A stretch of DNA of 64,000 nucleotides from Psychrobacter immobilis (GTDB taxonomy: Bacteria; Pseudomonadota; Gammaproteobacteria; Pseudomonadales; Moraxellaceae), in the NCBI GenBank assembly GCA_904846265.1, contig CAJHAA010000006.1, positions 62,001-126,000 on the forward strand, given 5' to 3'. Position 1 is the stretch's first letter; the number at the start of each line of letters is the position of its first letter. Below the pieces are notes generated by a model that was given only the letters and a program-made list of their open reading frames with translations, ran no database searches and was not told where the DNA came from. This document shows, in pieces, positions 28,386 through 37,731 of this stretch. The position numbers and the translations under genes are program-made.

Positions 28386-29156
28386 ATGGCAAAACCTACC
28401 TATTTTTATGGCATTCATGCGATTGATGCCTTACTCGAATATCGTCCTTTAGATGGGCTAAGCTTGTTTGTGCAGCAAGGTCGTGAGACTGATAGCCATG
28501 TACAAGCGATTATGGCGCAAGCACGTGACAATGGTATCAGTATCCAACCCACGCAAAAAGACAAACTCACGCAATTGTGTGGCAGCCCGCAGCACCAAGG
28601 TGTGGTGCTGAATGCGCGTCCTTTAGGATTTGCTGATGAAGGCTTGCTTGCTACCCTTGCTGGGCGTGACCAATGCTTATTATTGGTCTTAGATCAAATT
28701 ACGGATGCACATAACTTTGGTGCTTGCTTGCGTACCGCAGTGGCGATGGGTGTGGATGCCGTGGTTTGTCCGAAACATCATGCGGCAAGTCTGACACCAA
28801 CAGTGTCTAAAGTATCGGTCGGTGCAGCAGAGATGATGCCGATTATTAGTGTTACCAATCTGGCACGTACGCTCACGCAAATCAAAAATGCTGGGGTATT
28901 TGTGTTTGGTACAGCGCTTAATGCGGATGCCAAACCGATTCATGCCGCTGATCTGACTGGCAAAACAGCCATTATCATGGGTTCAGAAGGTGAGGGGATG
29001 CGTCGCCTGACTATGGAGAGCTGTGATGAGCTGGTGTATATTCCGATGTCAGGAAATGAGCATGGCAACCTTCAAAGTCTAAATGTGAGTGTTGCCACCG
29101 GTATGGCGCTATATGAAGTCAATCGACAGCGTACTTTAGCTGCTGGGCAAGCTTAA
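28386..29156 (+). CDS. rlmB: 23S rRNA (guanosine-2'-O)-methyltransferase RlmB
   Basis: SPOUT-class enzyme methylating G2251 of 23S rRNA (E. coli numbering). An N-terminal L30e-like RNA-binding domain (YFYGIHAIDALLEYRP) is followed by SpoU motif 1 (LDQITDAHNFGACLRTA), motif 2 (IIMGSEGEGMRRL) and motif 3 (IPMSGNEHGNLQSLNVSVA). The 256 residues are slightly longer than E. coli RlmB. No clear ribosome site is seen; a perfect 12-bp palindrome AATAGGCCTATT abuts the start codon. Its 3' end overlaps the coaE 3' end by 38 bases, convergently. Confidence 0.94.
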   Translation: MAKPTYFYGIHAIDALLEYRPLDGLSLFVQQGRETDSHVQAIMAQARDNGISIQPTQKDKLTQLCGSPQHQGVVLNARPLGFADEGLLATLAGRDQCLLLVLDQITDAHNFGACLRTAVAMGVDAVVCPKHHAASLTPTVSKVSVGAAEMMPIISVTNLARTLTQIKNAGVFVFGTALNADAKPIHAADLTGKTAIIMGSEGEGMRRLTMESCDELVYIPMSGNEHGNLQSLNVSVATGMALYEVNRQRTLAAGQA

Positions 29157-29799
29157 GATATTCTTGGTGTAATGGCGCTAATTGCACATACAGAGCCGCA
29201 AGATCACTTTCGTTGAGCACCACATCATCTGCATGACGATTACGCTCTTCGCGGCTCAGCTGATTCACCATGATGGCTTTGATTTTTTGTATGCTTTGTT
29301 CGTCGCGCTGACTGGCACGCGCAATCTGCGTATCTTCGGTGGCATCCATTACTAAGATACGTTGGCATAAATTGGCAAGCCCTGCTTCTGCTGCTTCAAT
29401 AAGTAGAGGCGCTGACAATATCACGTAAGGCGAAGTACTGGTTGCCAACTGTGCTTTTGCTGCTTCGCGTATCGCTGGGTGAGTGATTGCTTCTAACTCA
29501 ATCAATGCCTCAGGATGTGAAAAGACGTGCGTTCTTACTGCCACTCGATCCATTGATCCATCGCCATTCAATACCCAATCACCAAATTTTTTCTGGATTT
29601 TGTGCAGAGTGGTGCTACCTTTAGCGACGACTTCATGGGCAATCACATCCGCATCGATAATATCAATGCCTTGCTCAGCGAACCAAGCACTCGCAGCGGA
29701 CTTACCACTACCGATACCACCCGTTAAGCCAACTACTAAGGTTTTTCTTTTCTTTTGCGGGGTCTGGGGCTTATGAGAATAAGATGCTTGTTTTGACAT
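29119..29799 (-). CDS. coaE: Dephospho-CoA kinase
   Basis: Last step of coenzyme A synthesis. P-loop GLTGGIGSGKSAAS near residue 24, then DADVIAHEVV and the RILVMDATEDTQIARASQRD lid/substrate region. The 226-residue protein has a basic N-terminal extension of about 20 residues. It lies next to pilD, the frequent pilBCD-coaE arrangement in gammaproteobacteria. The final 12 codons overlap rlmB on the opposite strand. Confidence 0.95.
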   Translation of the reverse strand: MSKQASYSHKPQTPQKKRKTLVVGLTGGIGSGKSAASAWFAEQGIDIIDADVIAHEVVAKGSTTLHKIQKKFGDWVLNGDGSMDRVAVRTHVFSHPEALIELEAITHPAIREAAKAQLATSTSPYVILSAPLLIEAAEAGLANLCQRILVMDATEDTQIARASQRDEQSIQKIKAIMVNQLSREERNRHADDVVLNESDLAALYVQLAPLHQEYLKLAQQLKYAVD

Positions 29800-29923
29800 A
29801 ATAATGACTTATCTGCTCGATATAATGACAGTGATGGTTATAAGCTAAGGAAGTATTTTGGTGTCTATTTTAAGATTTGGTGTTTGCTTGGAAAGGAGCG
29901 ACCGAAATACTTTCTAGGACAAT

Positions 29924-30832
29924 TTAGTAAGTATACATGCCGAGATACCAGTTGACGATATCTGAGCCATATAATAAAGCAACAATACCAGCGATAGCGA
30001 TATAAGGACCAAAGGCAAACGGCTTGCTTTCACCCTGTTTCTTCATCAAAATAATCCCAACAATTGAGCCTAATAGAGAAGACAATAAAATAATCAACGG
30101 CAACATCATGGGCCCAAGCCAAGCACCTAATACTGCCAATAATTTGAAATCTCCCTGCCCCATACCATGCTTTTTAGTGACTAGATAAAATACTTTAACC
30201 ACTATCCACAATGACAAAAACCCTAGCAATAAGCCCCAAATTGACTGGGTAGGTGAGACAAACCAGCCTTGTGAATTCACTGCTAATCCTAAACCCGCTA
30301 ATGGAAAGGTCAAGCGATCAGGCAGTAATTGGGTATCAAAATCAATACCGGTTAAGGCGACCAGCGTCCATACCAAGATCAGGGCTGACAAGCCAGCTGC
30401 AGTTACGCCAAACTGATAAATCACTAATATTGATAGTAGGGCTGTTGCTAGCTCAACCAGTGGATAACGCAGTCCAATCGATGCTTTACATTCTGAGCAA
30501 CGGCCACGTAGTATTAACCAGCTAATTAGCGGTATGTTTTCGTACCACTTTATTTTGTGGGCGCAATGAGGGCAGCGTGAGGCTGGTCGACTCAAAGTAA
30601 TCGGCTGGTCAGCTGCTACGATATTTGTTAGGGGCAGAGTGTGTTCGCGAGGCATGTCTGCTTGTTCTGACATAAACTGGCTGCACTCTTGTCGCCAACT
30701 ATAAACCATCATCAGCGGAATACGATGAATCACTACATTTAAAAAACTGCCAACGCAAAGACCTAATAGGCCGAATATGCCTAAAGCGATAGGCATATTA
30801 TCTTGTAATAACTCTATAAATTGCATGAACAA
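29924..30832 (-). CDS. pilD: Prepilin peptidase / N-methyltransferase PilD
   Basis: Inner-membrane aspartyl protease that cleaves and methylates type IV prepilins and type II secretion pseudopilins. The cytoplasmic zinc-binding loop has two Cys pairs (CPHCAHKIKW.. and ..GRCSECKASIG). The catalytic aspartates lie in LTGIDFDTQLLPD and in the GxGD-type motif MGQGDFKLLAVLGAWLG. About eight membrane helices in 302 residues. Last gene of the pilC-pilD pair, 19 bases after pilC. Confidence 0.95.
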   Translation of the reverse strand: MFMQFIELLQDNMPIALGIFGLLGLCVGSFLNVVIHRIPLMMVYSWRQECSQFMSEQADMPREHTLPLTNIVAADQPITLSRPASRCPHCAHKIKWYENIPLISWLILRGRCSECKASIGLRYPLVELATALLSILVIYQFGVTAAGLSALILVWTLVALTGIDFDTQLLPDRLTFPLAGLGLAVNSQGWFVSPTQSIWGLLLGFLSLWIVVKVFYLVTKKHGMGQGDFKLLAVLGAWLGPMMLPLIILLSSLLGSIVGIILMKKQGESKPFAFGPYIAIAGIVALLYGSDIVNWYLGMYTY

Positions 30833-30851
30833 GCTGTCCTTTAGTTAGCTT

Positions 30852-32075
30852 TTAGCCTACTACTGCGCCCATCTGGAAAATCGGTAAATACATGGCAATC
30901 ACCAAGCCACCGATTAATACGCCTAAGACTGCCATAATCAAAGGTTCCATCAAGCTGGTCAACCCATCAACAGCGTTATCTACTTCATTTTCATAGTAGA
31001 CGGCAACTTTGTCTAACATCTCTTCCAAACTACCGGATTCTTCACCAATGCCAACCATTTGAATGGCTAAGCTTGGGAAAAGGTTGGTCGAGCGTATTGA
31101 AAACTGTAATTGTTGACCAGTAGAAACATCATTTTTGATTTGCTGAGTGGCATTATAAAATACAACATTATTAGTGGCACCAGCTGTAGAGTCGAGGGCA
31201 TCAATAAGTGGCACGCCCGCAGCAAAGGTCGTCGATAGTGTACGAGCAAAACGAGCAATAATAGCTTGATAGGCAATATTGCCAAATATTGGTGCTTTTA
31301 AAACCGCACGGTCTAAGAAGTCACGGAATTTCTTAGAACGTTTTTTCGTCTCTGAAAAGCCAATGATAGTACCGCCGATAATGATAATTAAAATAAACCA
31401 CCACGCTTGCATCCACTCAGACATATTGACAACCATTTGGGTAAAAGCAGGCAGCTCTGCACCAAAAGATTCAAATAAACCAGAAAATACAGGAACTACT
31501 TTAATTAGCAGGATGATAGTCACAATAATAGCAACGACGATAACGGCGATAGGGTACTTCATTGCTTTCTTAATTTTGGCTTTAAGTAATTCACTTTTTT
31601 CTTTATAGGTAGCAACGCGTTCAAGCATGGTTTCCAGTGCACCTGACTGCTCACCAGAATCGATGAGTGAACAAAACAGATCGTCAAAATAACGTGGGTG
31701 CTTGCGTAATGCTGAAGCAAAAGTCCCACCCGCTTCAATGTCCGATTTTATTTGTAATACCAGATCTTTCATACTGGGATTATCAAGTGAGTCAGCAACA
31801 ATCTCAAAGGATTGGGTCAATGGCACGCCCGCTTTCATCATGGTCGCCATTTGCCGAGAAAAAATAGCAATATCAATAGGTTTGATGGATTTCTTGAAAG
31901 TATAAAGCGGCTTCGGTTTTTTCTTAATACCTTTGACACTGATACCTTGTTTGCGTAAAGTCGCTTTTGCCAACTCTAAACTACGGCTGGTAGTCTCCCC
32001 TTTTACTTTTTGTCCGCGTCGATTCACCCCATCATAGACAAAGTCTAACAGCATGTCGGTCTTCGCTTTTGCCAT
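30852..32075 (-). CDS. pilC: Type IV pilus inner-membrane platform protein PilC
   Basis: Polytopic platform protein that couples the PilB motor to pilus assembly. It contains two copies of the T2SF/GspF domain (first FSRQMATMMKAGVPLTQSFE, second FARTLSTTFAAGVPLIDALD) separated by membrane helices. The frame opens at 32156, but GAGGGTAG precedes the ATG at 32075 and the family begins there, giving 407 residues. pilD follows after 19 bases. pilB lies 392 bases upstream. Confidence 0.95.
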   Translation of the reverse strand: MAKAKTDMLLDFVYDGVNRRGQKVKGETTSRSLELAKATLRKQGISVKGIKKKPKPLYTFKKSIKPIDIAIFSRQMATMMKAGVPLTQSFEIVADSLDNPSMKDLVLQIKSDIEAGGTFASALRKHPRYFDDLFCSLIDSGEQSGALETMLERVATYKEKSELLKAKIKKAMKYPIAVIVVAIIVTIILLIKVVPVFSGLFESFGAELPAFTQMVVNMSEWMQAWWFILIIIIGGTIIGFSETKKRSKKFRDFLDRAVLKAPIFGNIAYQAIIARFARTLSTTFAAGVPLIDALDSTAGATNNVVFYNATQQIKNDVSTGQQLQFSIRSTNLFPSLAIQMVGIGEESGSLEEMLDKVAVYYENEVDNAVDGLTSLMEPLIMAVLGVLIGGLVIAMYLPIFQMGAVVG

Positions 32076-32467
32076 GTTACTACCCTCAAAATATTGTCTA
32101 ATATAGATATTGCAAAGATGTACAACGATGCCTGACTCATTACATAAAAAAGGCATACTTTATTTTAACGTAAAAAACCAGTATAACTCTGTTTTATATT
32201 TAAGTATATCTGGTAGGGATTATTGCTAATTTATAAAAGTCTGTACGATTAACGCCCATCATATAAGTCCTCATATAAATAATGGCATTATTCATATAAG
32301 AGTGATTCTGAACTTTCGACTATACTTTTCACCATCGCACTGACAAAGACTGCTTTTTAGATAGCTAAAGATTAAAAAGTAGTTGGTTAGTCGCTTTGAA
32401 CGTTCCCTTTCAGCAATCAGCAGTGCTTTTTTCTGTGCGTATTTGACCTGTAAAAAAGCAAACATAC
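32076..32467. other. intergenic pilB-pilC
   Basis: About 390 A+T-rich bases between two genes that are usually closely spaced. A weak A/T-only hairpin (32425-32432 with 32452-32459) lies just after pilB. No gene. The gap suggests pilCD may have their own promoter here. Confidence 0.5.
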
Positions 32468-34177
32468 TTACTCGGAAGTAACGCGCATCATTTCTTGAAT
32501 ACTGGTTACGCCTTGTAAGACTTTTAAAATGCCAGAGCGACGCAGGTCTCGGAAGCCATTTTTGAGTGCAGCGTCTTTGATATCTATCGCGTTACCATCT
32601 TCCATAATGATACGTGAGATATCAGGGCTGACTTTCATGACTTCGTAGATACCGACTCGTCCTTTATAACCTTCACGGCATTCATTACAGCCTACTGGCT
32701 CGTGAATGATATTGTCTGGATTGTCCAAATCAGCGTCTGTAAAGCCGAGCTCAAGCAGACTTTGCTTAGGGATATTAATAGGTTTTTTGCAGTTTTTACA
32801 CAAACGTCGTGCTAAGCGCTGGGCGATAACCAAGTTCACTGAAGTCGCGATATTAAAGGAGGCCACACCCATGTTCCGCAGCCGCGTCAGTGTTTCAGGT
32901 GCTGAGTTGGTATGTAGGGTTGAGAGCACCATGTGCCCTGTTTGCGCTGCTTTAATTGCAATTTCAGCAGTCTCAAGGTCACGAATCTCACCAACCATGA
33001 CGATATCAGGATCTTGGCGTAAAAAAGATTTGAGGGCATTTGCGAAAGTTAGACCCACTTTTGGATTGACGTTGACTTGATTGATCCCCTCCAGGTTAAT
33101 CTCCACCGGATCTTCAGCAGTGGATATGTTGGTCGCGCCAGTATTTAAAATATTAATACCAGTATAAAGCGACACGGTCTTACCAGAACCAGTTGGTCCC
33201 GTGATAAGCAACATACCTTGTGGTTTATGCAGTGCCTCTAAAAACATATCTTTCTGATCAGGTTCATAGCCGAGCGCTTCAATACCCAACATCGCTGAAG
33301 AAGGATCCAAAATACGAAGTACAAGTTTTTCGCCAAATAGGGTAGGCAGACAGCTTACTCGAAAGTCGATGGCTTTATCTTTAGATATCTTGAGCTTGAT
33401 ACGTCCATCTTGTGGCACACGGCGCTCTGAAATATCCATCTGCGACATGACTTTTAAACGGGCCGCAATTTTCCCAGCCAGTTGTACAGGTGGATTGGCC
33501 ATTTTTTGCATCACACCATCGACACGAAAGCGAACGCGATAGGTTTTTTCATAGGGTTCAAAGTGCAAGTCAGAGGCACCCATACGAATGGCATCAACCA
33601 GCATTTTATTAACAAATTTTACAACGGGTGCTTCCTCGACACCATCACTAAGCTTGGTCTCGCCTTCCTCTTCTTCACTTTCATCAAAGCCAACATTTAA
33701 ATCGCTATCAGAGAAGCTATCAAAATTTTGCATAGCATCAGCGTAAAGACTCTCAATACGCTTTTTTAACTTGTCTTCTTCGACGACAATAGTTTCAATA
33801 GACAGCCGTGAATTAAAAGCAATAGCGTCAATTGCATCCACACGAGTTGGATCACTTAATGCGACGAATAAACGCTGTCCTCGTTTGAATAATGGCAACG
33901 CATTAAATTTACGAATAATTTTTTCATCTACTAAGTCTTTTGGAATGACATCAACATGTAAAGCATCAAGATCGAAAAGAGGATCGCCAAACGCTTGTGA
34001 CAACATCTGCGCAAGATGATAAGCATCTGCCAATTTATTGTCGACTAGGTAGGGCACTAGTCCTACTTGTTGCTGTTGCGATTCTGTCTGCGCGATTTTC
34101 ATATTCGCTTCGCTGACGATACCTTCGCTGATTAGCTGGTGCGCTAAACCACCATACTTGCTCGTGGTGATAGACAT
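32468..34177 (-). CDS. pilB: Type IV pilus extension ATPase PilB
   Basis: Hexameric cytoplasmic motor powering pilus extension. The N-terminal GspE-type domain (about 1-150) is followed by the ATPase: Walker A GPTGSGKTVSLY near residue 330, Asp box and Walker B in IVMVGEIRDLETAEIAIKAAQTGH, then a four-Cys zinc site (CKNCKK .. CNECREG). The 569-residue length fits. An Asp/Glu-rich linker (about residues 155-185) is typical. First gene of the pilB, C, D cluster; the pilin gene itself is not in the window. Confidence 0.96.
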   Translation of the reverse strand: MSITTSKYGGLAHQLISEGIVSEANMKIAQTESQQQQVGLVPYLVDNKLADAYHLAQMLSQAFGDPLFDLDALHVDVIPKDLVDEKIIRKFNALPLFKRGQRLFVALSDPTRVDAIDAIAFNSRLSIETIVVEEDKLKKRIESLYADAMQNFDSFSDSDLNVGFDESEEEEGETKLSDGVEEAPVVKFVNKMLVDAIRMGASDLHFEPYEKTYRVRFRVDGVMQKMANPPVQLAGKIAARLKVMSQMDISERRVPQDGRIKLKISKDKAIDFRVSCLPTLFGEKLVLRILDPSSAMLGIEALGYEPDQKDMFLEALHKPQGMLLITGPTGSGKTVSLYTGINILNTGATNISTAEDPVEINLEGINQVNVNPKVGLTFANALKSFLRQDPDIVMVGEIRDLETAEIAIKAAQTGHMVLSTLHTNSAPETLTRLRNMGVASFNIATSVNLVIAQRLARRLCKNCKKPINIPKQSLLELGFTDADLDNPDNIIHEPVGCNECREGYKGRVGIYEVMKVSPDISRIIMEDGNAIDIKDAALKNGFRDLRRSGILKVLQGVTSIQEMMRVTSE

Positions 34178-34511
34178 TACGACTTCTCCTTAATACCCAA
34201 TATGCTATATATTTGTCTGAAATCCATACACTTCTGAAAGCCACTTACTATTGTAATTTTTAACAAATACCTGCTATAAGTCATTGTTAGCCTTTGAGCT
34301 ATCATTAATAACAGTCAATGCAGAGATGCTCTTATAAGAGATTTAGCAGAGAAACCGTTTTAATAGTGTAGGTTATCAGTAGCTTAGTTGTTAGATTCTT
34401 GATAATGTTCTGTTATATATAGACACAATACTATAAAACATTACTTTAGTTTAAAGATTTTATATGGACGATTGAGTGCTTGACCCAAAAAATCATAGCT
34501 CGAGACAATGT

Positions 34512-34691
34512 CTAGAGCATATCCTCAATTTAATAGACTATCCTCTAAATAAGTTGAAAATGGTTGGATTTTGCCAAACATCGTCGAGTAGCCTATCAAT
34601 ATCTCGATAATATTTGCGCTACTTTCATTGTTTGACAGTAATTTATCTCATTTTTATCATCATTTTTTAGAGTAGTGAGGATACGCCCTAG
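34512..34691. mobile_element. MITE-like repeat, copy 1
   Basis: About 180 non-coding bases bounded by terminal inverted repeats: left CTAGAGCATATCCTCA, right (reverse strand) CTAGGGCGTATCCTCA. Internally it shares blocks with copy 2 at 56930-57101: AAATGGTT, TTTTGCCAAAC, and TTTATCTCATTTTTATC near the right end. The layout suggests a miniature element mobilised in trans; the transposase source is not in the window. TA at the outer edges may be the target duplication. Confidence 0.65.
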
Positions 34692-34757
34692 TAAATATTC
34701 GCACTGACTGTCTGTTTTTCTGCTGGCGGCAGCATACTATAGCACTTGAGAATTATT

Positions 34758-34766
34758 TGTTATACT
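34758..34766 (+). promoter_or_regulatory. possible extended -10 promoter of tpiA
   Basis: TGTTATACT is an extended -10 match 46 bases before the tpiA start. No good -35 accompanies it. Confidence 0.35.
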
Positions 34767-34812
34767 GGCGCGCATATTAGCCAAATTGGCAAGAATAGAT
34801 GAAACAAGGTAG

Positions 34813-35631
34813 ATGAGTATGCAAGCTTGGGTAATTGGTAATTGGAAACAAAATCCAGCAACGAGTCACGACGTCGATTTGTTGTTGAATAATTTGTTGA
34901 CTACGATTGATGCTAAAGAGCAAGGCGACACAGAACGGTCAAATAGTCGCTGTCAGTTGATGGTGGCACCAAGCTGTATTCATCTGGCAGCTGTCAGTGC
35001 GCGTTTAGCCGGTAGTTCGATATTGAGTGCAGCACAAGACGTCAGTGCGCATAGTGCTAGCGTTGGCGCTTATACGGGCGATTGCTCAGCACAGCAAATA
35101 GCAGACGCTGGGGCAACTTGGACGATACTGGGTCATTCTGAGCGTCGCCAGTATCATAGCGAGTCTCACGATACGTTATTGCAAAAAGTGACTCACGCAC
35201 TCACCCAAGGTTTGGGCGTGGTATTTTGTATTGGTGAAACTCAGACTCAATATGATGATAAGCAAACCCTTGACGTAATTGACACTCAGTTATCAGTAAT
35301 AAAAGAAGTGATTACTACCCAACCAGATCTCATGTCATCACTATCTGATCGACTGATCATTGCTTATGAGCCAGTGTGGGCGATTGGTACTGGCAAAGTC
35401 CCAACCGTGAGCGAAGTCAGTCAAACGCATCAGCATATCAAGCAAACCATCACAGGCTTTGCAGAATCACTAAAGGTAATGAGTGTGCTATATGGTGGTA
35501 GTGTCAATGCGGATAATGCCGATAGCTTCGCTGCAGATCCTATGATTGATGGGGCACTGGTTGGCGGCGCATCATTAAAGGTAGAGAGTTTTTTGGCAAT
35601 TGCCAATGCTTTTAGTCGAGCTAAAGACTAG
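34813..35631 (+). CDS. tpiA: Triosephosphate isomerase
   Basis: Interconverts dihydroxyacetone phosphate and glyceraldehyde-3-phosphate. Active-site residues are Asn10 and Lys12 (GNWKQNP), His108 (LGHSERR) and Glu186 ([12 protein letters not shown]); the phosphate loop [10 protein letters not shown] follows. The 272-residue protein is slightly longer than the norm (about 250), mostly in a Glu/Gln-rich loop near residues 32-45. It sits in front of secG, as in several Moraxellaceae and Pseudomonas. Confidence 0.97.
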   Translation: MSMQAWVIGNWKQNPATSHDVDLLLNNLLTTIDAKEQGDTERSNSRCQLMVAPSCIHLAAVSARLAGSSILSAAQDVSAHSASVGAYTGDCSAQQIADAGATWTILGHSERRQYHSESHDTLLQKVTHALTQGLGVVFCIGETQTQYDDKQTLDVIDTQLSVIKEVITTQPDLMSSLSDRLIIAYEPVWAIGTGKVPTVSEVSQTHQHIKQTITGFAESLKVMSVLYGGSVNADNADSFAADPMIDGALVGGASLKVESFLAIANAFSRAKD

Positions 35632-35845
35632 TTAATAGAGATAAAACGTGCATTTCATGGCGGTCTCGATTATAAAATGTCTTTATCAGTTGGCAAAAGT
35701 AGGTTTAACAGTGCCCTTGCAATCGTGTACAATGCGCCTTATTTATATAATCGATTTGGCAGCATTACCCGTCAATTGCTATTCCTATTAACCGTAAGAT
35801 TTATTTTCCGTTATCAGTCGTCATTACGCGGCAAAAGAGGCCACC

Positions 35846-36154
35846 ATGTTTACGTTTATATTAGCCCTGCATATTATCGTGGCGATTGCCATGATCGGCT
35901 TGATTTTGATACAGCATGGTAAAGGGGCAGACGCTGGAGCTTCTTTTGGCGCTGGCTCGTCAGGTACGGTCTTTGGTGCGGCAGGAACAGCGAACTTTTT
36001 AACGCGTGCGACAGCAGTATTAACAGTGATATTTTTTATCACCAGTATGACGCTAGCCGTTCACGCGCGCAAACAGGCTGAAGATCAGTTCCGTTTAGAT
36101 GCACCTGTGTCAGCACCACAAACGCCGCGTCCATTGACACAGAATCCTCAATAA
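35846..36154 (+). CDS. secG: Preprotein translocase subunit SecG
   Basis: Accessory subunit of the SecYEG channel. Two membrane helices (FILALHIIVAIAMIGLILIQ and TAVLTVIFFITSMTLAV) flank the conserved cytoplasmic loop HGKGADAGASFGAGSSGTVFG. The 102-residue length is typical, with a short Pro-rich tail. tRNA-Leu follows downstream, as secG-leuU in E. coli. Confidence 0.95.
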   Translation: MFTFILALHIIVAIAMIGLILIQHGKGADAGASFGAGSSGTVFGAAGTANFLTRATAVLTVIFFITSMTLAVHARKQAEDQFRLDAPVSAPQTPRPLTQNPQ

Positions 36155-36340
36155 CTGTATTTTAAAGATACTTGCCTTTAATAGGTGTCTTTAGTCATTG
36201 CCTTTTAATTGAGGCAGCTCTTGCTATTTTGAGGCGTTAGATTTACAATGCTTTTCTGTTTTAGCAGTCTGATTCTATCGATGCCTACCTTAAGCATCTA
36301 TTATGATAGATTAGATAGTAATAATAGAGCAGTGAAAAAT

Positions 36341-36424
36341 GCGATTGTGGTGGAATGGTAGACACGCCATCTTGAGGGGGTGGTGGCGCAAGCTGTGGGG
36401 GTTCAAGTCCCCCCAATCGCACCA
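36341..36424 (+). tRNA. leuU: tRNA-Leu (anticodon GAG)
   Basis: Acceptor stem GCGATTG / CAATCGC, anticodon stem CCATC / GGTGG with loop TTGAGGG (anticodon GAG), long class II variable arm, T-loop GTTCAAGTC, and an encoded CCA end. Reads CUC/CUU codons. Same position after secG as E. coli leuU. Confidence 0.95.
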
Positions 36425-36504
36425 AGTTTTTAAAGTTGTAACGTATTAAGTACGGCGTTAGTAATATAGGTAAGAAATTTAGTTTAATTTATTTAAAATA
36501 AAGA

Positions 36505-36533
36505 TTGACACTTATATAAAACCCCCATATAAT
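36505..36533 (+). promoter_or_regulatory. consensus sigma-70 promoter of tRNA-fMet
   Basis: TTGACA (36505-36510), 17-base spacer, TATAAT (36528-36533): a perfect consensus match. Transcription would start around 36540, ten bases before the tRNA. Confidence 0.88.
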
Positions 36534-36549
36534 ACGCACCATAGATTGA

Positions 36550-36626
<77 letters not shown>

Positions 36627-37072
36627 CTTTTTATACTGATGTTTTGTACACTAAATTTGTCAGTAACGATTAGCCCACCATTATGTTTGTGGGTTTTTTT
36701 GTATCTGACGGTCAGTGGTATCGCGGTATCTATCCTACTTATGCTAAGCTCTAGTTCTATAGAGTGCGATATTATTCGTTATTGGTTGTCACCTGCCGCT
36801 ATCGGCGCGCTGCTTCTTAAGCACACTATCCTTTATTACTCACTCCTTTATCGATAGTACTGCTTTGTGAATAATAAAAGCATTGTCTGGCTGAGCTTGA
36901 TGTTTTTTATGCTCATCCCTATATAAGCGCATATCATATAAAATAATATGTTTGTGATTTAAGATAATATAATGACTGTGTCTCTTACTAATAAATAAAT
37001 TTCATGAGTGAGCGACAATTACGCGGTTTACTAAGTACGATAGATACGTGAATAGGAAAAGATAAATAGATT
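36627..37072. other. intergenic metY - rimP
   Basis: About 445 bases. A terminator-like hairpin lies at 36674-36700. Frames across this region are not supported as genes. The rest should hold the rimP promoter or leader. Confidence 0.55.
36674..36700 (+). terminator. terminator after metY
   Basis: CCCAC (36674-36678) and GTGGG (36689-36693) stem followed by seven T. Short stem, but the position directly after the tRNA fits; readthrough into rimP is possible as in the E. coli metY operon. Confidence 0.6.
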
Positions 37073-37573
37073 ATGAAGCTTTCAACCAAAGTTACAGAAC
37101 TGACCAATATTATTGCTCCTGCCGTCGCGGCTTGCGATGTGGCATTATGGGGTATCGAGTTTGCACCGCAAGGTAATCGCTCTTTATTACGCATTTATAT
37201 TGAAGCATTGCCAGAAGAGCAGGCCCAAAATAAACAAGTAACCATTGACAACTGTGCAGCAGTGAACCATCAAGTGAGCGGTATTCTTGAGGTTCATGAT
37301 CCGATTGCTGGTGAGTTTATCTTAGAAGTTTCTTCACCAGGTTTCGACCGTGCATTCTTTTCCGATGAGCAGATGCATGCCTATGTTGGTCAAACCGTCA
37401 GCTTGCGTTTAATACAAGCGACTGGTGAAGGTGATCAAAAACGTCGCAAAGCGACAGGTACTTTAGATAGTATCGATGCAAATGTCTTAAATCTGACATC
37501 AAGCGATGGTCAGCAGTTTGAGATTGCGCTGAGTAATATTGATAAAGCCAATTTGATTTATGAAGATGCCTAA
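37073..37573 (+). CDS. rimP: Ribosome maturation factor RimP
   Basis: Needed for 30S subunit maturation. The 166 residues show the N-terminal alpha/beta domain (CDVALWGIEFAPQG, LRIYIE) with the family motif GEFILEVSSPGFDRAFF, and a C-terminal SH3-like barrel. First protein gene of the rimP-nusA-infB operon. Confidence 0.95.
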   Translation: MKLSTKVTELTNIIAPAVAACDVALWGIEFAPQGNRSLLRIYIEALPEEQAQNKQVTIDNCAAVNHQVSGILEVHDPIAGEFILEVSSPGFDRAFFSDEQMHAYVGQTVSLRLIQATGEGDQKRRKATGTLDSIDANVLNLTSSDGQQFEIALSNIDKANLIYEDA

Positions 37574-37731
37574 GCTTTTGTACAGCTTGGTTTGATTTGA
37601 AAACTTGAAGTAACAAATCATCCATCAGCATTTTAATATCCAAACAGCTTATATAGCTTACGGTGAAAATATAATAGCAATACATAAATTATAAAATTTA
37701 AGTCAATTAAAAATGATAGGACAGGTATAGC

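Larger units (their letters stand above)
34178..34812. other. intergenic pilB / tpiA, contains MITE-like repeat
   Basis: About 635 bases between divergent genes. It includes copy 1 of a MITE-like repeat (34512-34691) and the likely tpiA promoter; the remainder is A+T-rich with nothing recognised. Confidence 0.6.

Noticed and set aside
32425-32459. Terminator after pilB
   Set aside because: The stem is made almost only of A-T pairs with a long loop; too weak to call.
35677-35922. 81-codon plus-strand frame before secG
   Set aside because: Overlaps the secG start in another frame and has no convincing ribosome site or family.
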